Source: JAADGZ01 sp964596835
Lineage (GTDB): Bacteria; Pseudomonadota; Gammaproteobacteria; UBA6429; Thiohalophilaceae
Direction of reading: 5' to 3'
Length of the DNA stretch: 40,400 bases
Assembly: GCA_964596835.1 (NCBI GenBank)
Contig: CAZQVV010000015.1
Span: 1-40,400 of the forward strand
Under the pieces are notes generated by a model that saw nothing but the letters and a program-made list of their open reading frames with translations, was not told the DNA's origin and did not search any database. The position numbers were made by a program, and so were the translations under genes. Below are positions 1 through 6,174 of this stretch, one piece after another; the stretch's first letter is position 1, and each line of letters starts with the position of its first letter.

Positions 1-7
1 CCTTCAC

Positions 8-44
8 GAAATAATTTTCTACAAAATGCGCAGAAAATTATTTC
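8..44. repeat. AT-rich perfect inverted repeat
   Basis: A 13-bp arm (GAAATAATTTTCT) at 8-20 is repeated as its exact reverse complement at 32-44, with an 11-base spacer. It could be a hairpin at the end of a gene lying left of the window, or an operator. No T-run follows directly, so I do not call it a terminator. Confidence 0.5.
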
Positions 45-158
45 TAAGGTACTAATAAAATTTGCCGCTTCAAAAAAACGATTCTCCTCTCTGCACGACG
101 AAACGGCAGAGCCTTTTCGAGTCTCACCGACAGAGGCGGTGGCTTACCTAATTTGAAT

Positions 159-392
159 GTAACTGTTCAGCACCCTTTCCGGGGAGCCTGGTAGGTAGGT
201 TGGCGCTGAGCCATGCTCTTTATGGCGAAGCCCAACAATGATGTCAATGACAGAGCTTGCATGTTGGGCGACCGAAGGAGGTGGCTGTGGTGCTTCGCCT
301 TGCTCAGCACCAACCTACCCTGCCTCTTTCCTTGAATAACCCAAGCTGGACAGGGCTTAGAGAAACCCTGTTACAGTGAGCTGAATCGTTAC
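159..392. mobile_element. MITE-like element, copy A (diverged)
   Basis: This 234-bp non-coding element starts GTAACTGTTCAGC and ends with the near complement GCTGAATCGTTAC. It is flanked on both sides by the perfect 8-bp direct repeat ATTTGAAT (151-158 and 393-400), a target-site duplication. It shares its core with the copies at 20299-20524 and 34364-34589: long arms ending in the bases around GTAGGTTGG and CCAACCTAC, and a central GGCGAAGCCCAACAATG. It is the most diverged of the three. GTAA ends with 8-bp duplications are the hallmark of IS66-family transposition, so this is inferred to be a non-autonomous IS66-like element. The right duplication touches the stop codon of the glutaredoxin gene. 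Confidence 0.85.
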
Positions 393-399
393 ATTTGAA

Positions 400-660
400 T
401 CAACCGTCAATACCAAGAAGAGGGTCCAGTTCATCCATAATATCCAGCTCAGAAAGTTCATCGAACCCACCAATATGTTTCTCGCCGATATAAATCTGCG
501 GAACGGTGTTACGCCCGGTTCGTTTGATCATTTCCCTGAGTTTGGCTTTGTCACCATCGACGCGTATTTTTTTAAATTGTATTCCCTTTTTCTCAAGCAG
601 TTTCTCCGCCCGGGCGCAGAATGGGCAGGTTGGCGTACTGTACATCGTTACTTCTGGCAT
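400..660 (-). CDS. grxC: Glutaredoxin 3 (GrxC family)
   Basis: The 86-residue protein is the usual size of a monothiol/dithiol glutaredoxin of the GrxC type. It carries the dithiol active site CPFC at residues 12-15 and the conserved TVPQIYI and GGFDEL segments that bind glutathione. It should reduce protein disulfides and ribonucleotide reductase at the expense of glutathione in the cytoplasm. A good ribosome site (AGGAAA) precedes the ATG. It follows the Sel1-repeat gene by 56 bases on the same strand, so the two are probably cotranscribed. A MITE-like element has inserted immediately after its stop codon. The family call is secure; the exact substrate is not. Confidence 0.93.
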   Translation of the reverse strand: MPEVTMYSTPTCPFCARAEKLLEKKGIQFKKIRVDGDKAKLREMIKRTGRNTVPQIYIGEKHIGGFDELSELDIMDELDPLLGIDG

Positions 661-716
661 GCTTTATTTCCTCGCTAATGCGGTGCAACCTCTGCGTTTA
701 TTTTCAATACTGATTA

Positions 717-1145
717 TCAAAATCCGGCTTTGGCGTACCATTTTTTAGCTTCTTCCGGATTTTTTTCTACCCCATTGCCCTGCTCATACATCATGGCCAG
801 GGTAGTCTGGGAACCAGCCAGTCCCTGTTCGGCAGCCAGTTTGAACCATTTGACAGCGGCAGCAGGATCTTTTTTCACGCACTCCCCTTCCATATACATG
901 AAGGCCAGTCCGTGTTGCGCCAGGGCATGCTTCTGCTCAGCCGCAGCCTTCATCCATTTCACCGCCTCATCATCGTTCTGTGCCACGCCCAGGCCGTTCT
1001 GATACATGATGCCCAGGCGGTGTTGAGCTTCGGCATTCCCATTATAAGCAAAAGGACCAAGCATCTGAGCGGCATAGGCAAACTGCTTGGACTCAAAGGC
1101 CGCCATTGCGCTGTTGAATTCTACTTCTTTATTAGGATCTGACAT
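717..1145 (-). CDS. Sel1-like repeat (TPR-related) protein
   Basis: The 142-residue protein consists of about three Sel1 repeats. The recurring pattern is A..LG.MY..G.GV..(N/D)..EA.KW...AAEQ, with clear copies at about residues 42-78, 79-113 and 114-141. Sel1 repeats form alpha-helical solenoids that mediate protein-protein contacts. No signal peptide or membrane segment is visible, so it is probably cytoplasmic. The start ATG is preceded by GGGAG at a suitable distance. It lies just upstream of grxC on the same strand and probably shares its transcript. The specific partner is unknown; only the fold can be called with confidence. Confidence 0.88.
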   Translation of the reverse strand: MSDPNKEVEFNSAMAAFESKQFAYAAQMLGPFAYNGNAEAQHRLGIMYQNGLGVAQNDDEAVKWMKAAAEQKHALAQHGLAFMYMEGECVKKDPAAAVKWFKLAAEQGLAGSQTTLAMMYEQGNGVEKNPEEAKKWYAKAGF

Positions 1146-1650
1146 AGTTTGTCTCCCGTCCGGCCTCTGGCCGACGATATTGGTTTTGATTCACAGGTAT
1201 GACAGTATATCCTGATTCCTTTGTCCGACAAAGCTACTAAGGTATTACTGATGAGGGATATAGTGAGCTAAATATCTCCCTCTATAGGGATATACAGGCT
1301 ATACAGGCAGATCGGTATACTGCTTTCCTTAAGGAATTCATCCAGAACAACTGGGTAATTTTAGATAACAGATTGCTATTACAAAATAGCGTTTGATGTC
1401 GACGCGGGAGCAGAGGCTGGCATGAAAGCATCGCAAGGAAAAGCGGGATCTGCCCACGATTGTTTGGTATATTCCACACCAAGTTGTCTTCACCGTCCTG
1501 GGCGTAGTGAGACCCTGGCAGAAGATATGAAAACCGTGCGCAAGATACTAGATTTCGGTGCGGCGCTGGCAAGCCTGGAAGCTGCCAGAAACGGACCTGA
1601 TTTGACTTTTATTGTTGATTAATTTTTAGCTGATACATGAGGAGATTCTG
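1146..1650. other. Non-coding stretch upstream of small ORF
   Basis: About 500 bases separate the divergent Sel1 gene and the small rightward gene at 1651. Short open frames on both strands (for example 1422-1622 on the plus strand) lack recognisable homology or good start signals. The stretch contains a TAAGGTA heptamer at 1238-1244 that recurs in nearby intergenic regions. Promoters for both flanking genes should be here, but I cannot place them reliably. Confidence 0.4.
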
Positions 1651-1845
1651 ATGAACCAGACTTATTACAATGCCGTATCTAAAATGGAAGAAATGGGTGT
1701 CAATTCCGAGTACATCCAAGGCTGGCAGGGTGGCTTTTTGCACAACCCTGAACGTGAAGAACAGCGTGTAAACGAGGCCTACAGCGCAGGCTTCGAAGAT
1801 GGTCAAAGCCAGACCACCGACAACTTCGGCAAATGGGCTAAGTAA
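1651..1845 (+). CDS. Small conserved-looking protein, RMF-like motifs
   Basis: A 64-residue protein with a good ribosome site (GAGGAG, 9 bases before the ATG) and a strong intrinsic terminator directly after its stop, so it is very likely a real monocistronic gene. It has two glycine-aromatic motifs: YIQGWQGGF near residues 27-35 and AYSAGFEDGQ near residues 48-57. Both resemble elements of ribosome modulation factor (RMF), but RMF has them in the opposite order and is more basic. I therefore do not assign an RMF function. No cysteine, signal peptide or membrane segment is present. The function is unknown. Confidence 0.8.
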   Translation: MNQTYYNAVSKMEEMGVNSEYIQGWQGGFLHNPEREEQRVNEAYSAGFEDGQSQTTDNFGKWAK

Positions 1846-1871
1846 ACAACTGAAACTTTCAGTTTGCCGAT

Positions 1872-1902
1872 AAAAAAAGCGGGCCAAAGGTCCGCTTTTT
1901 TT
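1872..1902 (+). terminator. Intrinsic terminator after the 64-aa gene
   Basis: A GC stem (GCGGGCC paired with GGTCCGC, loop AAA) is flanked by seven A residues on the left and seven T residues on the right. It starts 27 bases after the stop codon. The A/T flanks make it bidirectional. Confidence 0.9.
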
Positions 1903-1925
1903 ATATCTGCTTCCTGTCTTCAGAA

Positions 1926-2044
1926 GATGGGTTTTCCCTCTGGACTTCGCGCTCTTCGCTCTACCCATCCTACCCACTTTTGGCTATCCGTAGGATGATG
2001 AGATGGTAGAGCGAGAAGCGCGAAGTCCAGAGGGAAAACCCATC
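1926..2044. repeat. Long palindromic repeat (snap-back element)
   Basis: The left arm (1926-1973, starting GATGGGTTTTCCCTCTGG) is repeated in reverse complement in the right arm (1990-2044), with a few extra bases in the right arm. The stretch forms one hairpin of roughly 48 bp. A shorter relative of the arm (GATGGGTTTT then GCTTCGCTCTACCCATC) occurs at 31271-31301, so this is a dispersed repeat family, not a local structure. No coding capacity. Confidence 0.8.
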
Positions 2045-2094
2045 AACTGAAAATCCGCACAGGGCAGATTTTTTAACGTCGCTTTGGACGACAA

Positions 2095-2174
2095 AAAGAT
2101 GTGCCTATGGTGGTTCGCTCTCCTCAGTGCCAACCGGTATAGAACACCCTTCGGCAAGGGTGCTGAATAGTTAC
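2095..2174. repeat. Degenerate partial copy of the MITE-like element
   Basis: The segment retains the pattern GGTGGTTCGCTCTCCTCAG, then GCCAACC, and the exact terminal CTGAATAGTTAC of the 226-bp element seen intact at 20299-20524. The left half is missing or replaced by the palindrome at 1926-2044. It is an old or truncated remnant. Confidence 0.6.
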
Positions 2175-2179
2175 CTTAA

Positions 2180-2728
2180 TTATTTAAATAAATTCGGTAT
2201 TGAACGCTTAAGATGAGTCAGGATTTCGGGAACCTCGCTATCCATTACCTGCGAGCTTACCCATTTGCTGTTTCTCTCGCCCAGAGCATGGGTCACCTGT
2301 TCACCAAAAAAGCGTTTCATACCAAAGTGGGGGCCTTCTTTATCAGTGTAATTAAATTCGGCATAGTCCGCCATGCGCTGGTTCAGCGTATCGATAAAGG
2401 ACTGGCGGTATTCTCCCTTGCCCATGACATCCCGCAAATTATCTTCGAGATGCTTGGCGCATTTGATGGCCAACTCAGTCATGAAACGAACTCGCTCGCC
2501 GTCATCAAATCGCTTAATGGTAATACGATCTGTAATATGGACTGAAAAAGCGAGAAACTCTGTAATCACGTTCAGGCGATGTTGCTGAGAGTCGGTCTGA
2601 AAATCCGCATTTTCCAGATTAAGTACTCCATTGGTGGCAATTCGCCATAGAATAAAGGCGACAGCGCCGGCAATTTCTTCAACAGTGTGAATTTTATTCT
2701 TTTTACCCCAACGGCTTTGAGTTCGCAA
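2180..2728 (-). CDS. Hypothetical protein, 182 aa
   Basis: A largely helical, charged 182-residue protein with no recognisable domain, signal peptide or membrane segment. The only canonical start in reach is TTG at 2728. There is no ATG until about residue 84 and no ribosome site is visible, while the frame stays open upstream to about 2773. The start is therefore uncertain and the 5' end may be damaged. The protein is rich in Phe, His and acidic residues and reads like a real protein (long frame, plausible composition). It lies between a repeat cluster and the dsr-associated genes. The function is unknown. Confidence 0.6.
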   Translation of the reverse strand: MRTQSRWGKKNKIHTVEEIAGAVAFILWRIATNGVLNLENADFQTDSQQHRLNVITEFLAFSVHITDRITIKRFDDGERVRFMTELAIKCAKHLEDNLRDVMGKGEYRQSFIDTLNQRMADYAEFNYTDKEGPHFGMKRFFGEQVTHALGERNSKWVSSQVMDSEVPEILTHLKRSIPNLFK

Positions 2729-2942
2729 AACAGCTAATCCTTGATCTAAAATAGTTAAAGTAATATAGATACATTATCTACAAGTATATGTCATACATGA
2801 AGTATTGCTCACTCTTAATGTATATTCTCGGATACTTCAAAACTGGCCTGAGCGTTGGTTGTATGCTAGCATTATAATACCATAGTGTTTCGCTAAGGTA
2901 TATTGAAGAAGTTCTTTTATTTTAACGCAACTGTGGAAATAT

Positions 2943-3989
2943 ATGTATCCTGAATTAGCTGCTCTGGGCCAAAGAGTGCAGAAAAACTGTCATATTTCAG
3001 ATGCACAATTTGCAGGCAATTATACCCTGTGTATCTATCTGCTTAAAATGCGTGAGTTTTACCGTTGGGAGATGCAGCGGGCTTTCAGTTATACACTGGG
3101 CAATGACGAGGTCGGCAACTGGCTGAAGCAGCGTGAGGCGCTTTGGAGCAAGCTGGAAGGTCAGCTCTTTCTCCCTCTGGAGATTGATTGCCAGAAGATG
3201 GATCCTTTCGAGAGTGATGAGATAAACCGGCGTCTGCAGCCATATGATCTGATCTATAGCGGCGGTTTTGGGCGGGGCGCGCAACCCCATTTCTTCCTTG
3301 CTGAGTTGCTTCGAAAAGTAGAACATGACGATTATAGCGTGCTGATTTCGGGACGTGAGTTTGCTCGTGATCTGGGGGCGCCGCCCGCCATGTCGCAGGG
3401 ACGGACGATCTATCTACGACGTGAATCTCTGCGCCGCATGCTCTGGGAAAAAATCGAGGAATGGCGTTGGAATCGTCCGCTCAATGCGATGAGCCGCACC
3501 CTGGCTGAATACGATTTTAGCACGGGCAATACTGAGGCAGCACTGGAGCAGCTTACCGATGCGGAGCTGGAATCCATGTTGGACCATGAGATTGGCGAGA
3601 TCATGGCGCAGGACCAACTAGGCGGGTCCTGGGAAGCCCTGCTGGCGAACCTGCCTCTCTCGAAAGCGGAAATCATGCTGCGTGCCATACGGGATCATCT
3701 GGCGGATGCCCTGTCTACCCTGCCTGGCCTCCTCCAGCGTGAGCAAACGGCCTCCATTCACTTTTATTTTGCCAACCTGAACAGTATGCGTAAATATCTT
3801 TATCCCGGACTGATAACCGCATATGAGGCTTGGTGTGGGGGTGAGGAATTTGGCATTCTCAGAAAGCAAATGCTGGCGGGCAAGGCGCACTGGCAAGCCT
3901 TATGTGAAGAGGTGCTGTCTTTCGCCGACGGTTCGGTAAATCCAGATATAAAATCCATTGAACAGCGGATCGAAGACAGCCGCCTGTGA
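2943..3989 (+). CDS. Conserved-looking protein of unknown function, 348 aa
   Basis: A 348-residue cytoplasmic protein starting MYPELAALGQ, without signal peptide or membrane segments and mainly alpha-helical. It has a cysteine- and histidine-containing N terminus (CHISDAQFAGNYTLCIYLL) and an arginine-rich middle (REFARDLG, RRESLRRMLWEKIEEWRW). I believe proteins of this kind occur near dsr genes in other sulfur oxidisers and may correspond to the family labelled Sfum_1244, but I cannot verify that here. It converges with the 111-residue gene, with only eight bases between the two stops. The ribosome site is weak (GGAA). A TAAGGTATATT motif lies 39 bases upstream of the start. The function is unknown. 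Confidence 0.8.
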   Translation: MYPELAALGQRVQKNCHISDAQFAGNYTLCIYLLKMREFYRWEMQRAFSYTLGNDEVGNWLKQREALWSKLEGQLFLPLEIDCQKMDPFESDEINRRLQPYDLIYSGGFGRGAQPHFFLAELLRKVEHDDYSVLISGREFARDLGAPPAMSQGRTIYLRRESLRRMLWEKIEEWRWNRPLNAMSRTLAEYDFSTGNTEAALEQLTDAELESMLDHEIGEIMAQDQLGGSWEALLANLPLSKAEIMLRAIRDHLADALSTLPGLLQREQTASIHFYFANLNSMRKYLYPGLITAYEAWCGGEEFGILRKQMLAGKAHWQALCEEVLSFADGSVNPDIKSIEQRIEDSRL

Positions 3990-3997
3990 GTACGCCC

Positions 3998-4333
3998 TTA
4001 GCTGCCGGGGGAAGAAACGACTACTTCGGTTTCGTTTATATCACCGTTGGTTGAAACATAGACTTCGGTGGTACCAGGAAGTTTGTAAAGAATATAGCCT
4101 GCCATCATCGTCATTAAATTCTGATTTTCAGCTTCATAAGCGCCATAAAGCTTGTCTGCCGCGATCTGACACCGCTGAACGGGATTCGGATTATCCACCC
4201 AGGTAAAACTCATTTGCCAGCCCTTATCCATATCGGCATCCATTTTCTGAAAAAAATCACGGGCCTGGGTGAGCATTTCTTCCTGTATTTTCAAACGCAT
4301 GGACTGACCATCGATCACCACATTCAGTATCAT
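3998..4333 (-). CDS. Hypothetical protein, 111 aa, dsr-associated
   Basis: An 111-residue acidic protein with a very good ribosome site (AGGGGGAG) before its ATG. The N terminus (MILNVVIDGQSMRLKIQEEM) looks like a beta-hairpin followed by helices. The single cysteine at about residue 55 (QRCQIAADK) lies in a helix. No signal peptide or membrane segment is seen. It follows the operon of the Cas6-like and DsrC-like genes but is separated from it by a terminator at 4383-4412, so it probably has its own promoter or depends on read-through. I do not recognise the family. Confidence 0.8.
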   Translation of the reverse strand: MILNVVIDGQSMRLKIQEEMLTQARDFFQKMDADMDKGWQMSFTWVDNPNPVQRCQIAADKLYGAYEAENQNLMTMMAGYILYKLPGTTEVYVSTNGDINETEVVVSSPGS

Positions 4334-4382
4334 GCTCTCCCCCTTTGAAATGTGTTTAATTCAAATTAACCAGTGACATAAT

Positions 4383-4412
4383 AAAAAAGCCGTCAGGAAT
4401 GACGGCTTTTTC
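4383..4412 (-). terminator. Intrinsic terminator (bidirectional) after 69-aa gene
   Basis: The stem GCCGTCA/TGACGGC (4389-4395 and 4400-4406) with loop GGAA is flanked by A residues on the left and T residues on the right. In the leftward direction it ends the transcript carrying the dioxygenase, Cas6-like, DsrC-like and 69-residue genes. Confidence 0.88.
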
Positions 4413-4434
4413 AGGTTTCGGTTTCTATTGAAAA

Positions 4435-4644
4435 TCAATAAAAACGCTGGGAACCTTTTTCTTCGTGCGCGATGCTATTAACCTTGACAGCCAGCTCGGC
4501 AAACTTTTCAGGGTAGTCGTGCAGGAGATGACCCTCTGGTGCGGTATAGTATTCATCCATACTAACGCCATTCTCATGTTCATAGGCGATAAATTTTTTC
4601 TGCATTTCCAATATTTTGGCAATCAATTCTGCTTTTTCACTCAT
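4435..4644 (-). CDS. Small hypothetical protein, 69 aa
   Basis: A 69-residue protein (MSEKAELIAKILEMQKKFIA at its start) with AGGGG upstream of the ATG and an intrinsic terminator right after the stop. The first half is a predicted amphipathic helix. The second half contains HLLHDYPEKFAELAVKVN, another helix. No cysteine is present. It is the last gene of the leftward set downstream of the DsrC-like gene; the 130-base gap between them carries two GGTATATTA direct repeats. I do not recognise the family. The overlapping 65-residue frame on the same strand is a shadow. Confidence 0.75.
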   Translation of the reverse strand: MSEKAELIAKILEMQKKFIAYEHENGVSMDEYYTAPEGHLLHDYPEKFAELAVKVNSIAHEEKGSQRFY

Positions 4645-4774
4645 GTTATTACCCCTGGTATATTAGTAAGGTATATTAAAAAAACCTGGTGGACTCTCTA
4701 CTTTCATGTAATGAAATGTACCAGTCAACACCCTCTCTATCCATATCCACTTTGGTCTATGTGATCTATAAGCT

Positions 4775-5104
4775 CTAGTATCCACCTTTGCGGCGGCTTT
4801 CGGGTAACCCGGCAATCAAGCCAGCCTGTTTGCTGGGTTTGCCCGGGAACAGATCATAGAGTTCCTTGGAGGACACTTTGCGACCCCATTTTTCAGACAT
4901 CGCCTTGTTCATATTACGATCATTGGGCTGGTTGGCATTGTTATTAATATATTCATCGCGTAGATAATTCAGTACATCCCAGTGCTGCTCAGTCAGCTCA
5001 AGACCTTCCTTTTCGGCCAGCGCTCTGGCGACATTTTCATCCCAGGCATTGTGATCAACCAGATAACCGGTTTCAGTAGTTTCAACAGTAACTTCAAGTC
5101 CCAT
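4775..5104 (-). CDS. DsrC/TusE homologue lacking both cysteines (RspA-like)
   Basis: This 109-residue protein aligns end to end with the DsrC of the same window (11084-11416): LTEQHWDVLNYLRDEY, the winged helix-turn-helix fold of the family, and a C-terminal arm of the same length. DsrC uses Cys98 (KQAC) and penultimate Cys109 (GCV) to carry sulfur. Here the corresponding positions are KQAG and GGY, and the protein has no cysteine at all. It therefore cannot be a sulfur carrier of the DsrC or TusE kind. It fits the cysteine-deficient DsrC homologues called RspA, for which a regulatory role has been proposed. The ribosome site AAGGAG is excellent. It follows the Cas6-like gene by 92 bases in one orientation. 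Confidence 0.9.
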   Translation of the reverse strand: MGLEVTVETTETGYLVDHNAWDENVARALAEKEGLELTEQHWDVLNYLRDEYINNNANQPNDRNMNKAMSEKWGRKVSSKELYDLFPGKPSKQAGLIAGLPESRRKGGY

Positions 5105-5196
5105 ATTTTTCTCCTTAACATCAAATAATTAATAAAAACCCAGGGCTGATCCCAAGGCGACCCGAAAACTAAAAAAAACAGGTCTCATCCAGAGGT

Positions 5197-5892
5197 TTAT
5201 CCACCCAGGCTTACCGGGCTGATACCCTTTTGGGGCAAAAACAGACCACAGCCAAGATGCCGGTGTGACCCCAATCCCCGTTGCTGCAAGCACACAGATT
5301 CTTCCGGTTCCAGATCCGCCAGCATCAAACTGCGGGTATGCAATACTCCGTCGGGCGTCATTATCTGTCGCTGGATGCCGGCCAGCATTTTCCGTATCCC
5401 GATGTTCATCGCCTGTATTTTCTCGGCGGCCTGTTCAAGGAAGAGCGATTCATCCATGTCTTCATCACTGATCACAAAACGGGCAAAAACGGTGGGCATA
5501 TCGCTCAGCAGACGGGTTTCCATCTTACCCAGCGCCAGGGAATAACCGGCAATATCCAGGCTCCGGCCAACCAGGCTCTGCATCTCGCCCATGCGTGTTT
5601 TGGGCATGCGCAGGATCAGCTTTTGGCGGTGTGAGATATACATCAGCTCACCTGAATTACCTTCCGGACGCTGCCAGCCATTTCCCGATTCGGCGCCATA
5701 TATTGCCTGAATACCGGCCAGTTCTTCTTCACCCAGCCAGGGCAATGCTTGCTGCAGAGCCTGGTACAAAGCGTACGTATGCTCATAGGGCAAACACTTG
5801 CATTTGATCGAAAAGACAAAGTCCATTACGTCATCAGAAATAACGTAGCGGGTCTGGCTATCTTTATCTTCTGTCCAAAAGGTTTGCTTCAT
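5197..5892 (-). CDS. Orphan Cas6/Cmx6-like RNA endoribonuclease homologue
   Basis: A 231-residue protein with the layout of the MYXAN-type Cas6 (Cmx6) RAMP family. Near residues 24-47 it has VFSIKCKCLP-YEHTYALYQAL, in which His38 occupies the place of a candidate catalytic histidine. The middle has strands like LILRMPKTRM and LDIAGYSLALG. The C terminus has HTRSLMLADLEPEESVCLQQ followed by the glycine-rich loop GLGSHRHLGCGLFLP (about 206-220) that closes Cas6 proteins. Cas6 proteins bind and cut CRISPR precursor RNA, but no repeat array or other cas gene is visible here. The neighbours are a TauD-type dioxygenase and a cysteine-free DsrC homologue, so a role outside CRISPR immunity is plausible. 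The family call is good; the activity is inferred. Confidence 0.82.
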   Translation of the reverse strand: MKQTFWTEDKDSQTRYVISDDVMDFVFSIKCKCLPYEHTYALYQALQQALPWLGEEELAGIQAIYGAESGNGWQRPEGNSGELMYISHRQKLILRMPKTRMGEMQSLVGRSLDIAGYSLALGKMETRLLSDMPTVFARFVISDEDMDESLFLEQAAEKIQAMNIGIRKMLAGIQRQIMTPDGVLHTRSLMLADLEPEESVCLQQRGLGSHRHLGCGLFLPQKGISPVSLGG

Positions 5893-5919
5893 CGTCTGTA
5901 TCTCATCTCACTTTTGTAT

Positions 5920-6111
5920 TCAGCTCCGTACACTGGTAAAGATGGCTTCAAGCCGTTCTTCCCAGTTATCCGGAGTATCAGGATAAGGTGGTTTGACGTC
6001 CATGCTAAAAAAGCGTTCACCTTGCTGAGCCTTTTCCTCAATCGCCTTGATCAGGCCTTCGAAGCTCTCCAGATCATGGCGCTGCATCAATAATTCACTT
6101 AACCAGAGCAT
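5920..6111 (-). CDS. Small hypothetical protein, 63 aa
   Basis: A 63-residue protein lying 27 bases upstream of the Cas6-like gene and 63 bases downstream of the dioxygenase gene, all leftward, so probably part of one operon. It has a helical N-terminal half (SFEGLIKAIEEKAQQGERFF) and a proline-rich stretch (DVKPPYPDTPDNWEERLEAI). No cysteine or membrane segment is seen. The ribosome site is weak (GGATAATATAC before the ATG). Because of its size I cannot exclude a spurious frame, but its placement and composition favour a real gene. Confidence 0.65.
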   Translation of the reverse strand: MLWLSELLMQRHDLESFEGLIKAIEEKAQQGERFFSMDVKPPYPDTPDNWEERLEAIFTSVRS

Positions 6112-6174
6112 GTATATTATCCATATTTGTCGTTGAATGTGGAATAAAATTATATATGGCTTTATTAAAATAAT

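Noticed and set aside
1422..1622. 66-aa plus-strand frame before the small RMF-like gene
   Set aside because: No clear ribosome site, low-quality composition and no family resemblance. It is kept only as part of the intergenic description.
1609..1977. 122-aa minus-strand frame over the 64-aa gene and repeat
   Set aside because: It crosses a terminator and a palindromic repeat, and is a shadow of the plus-strand gene.
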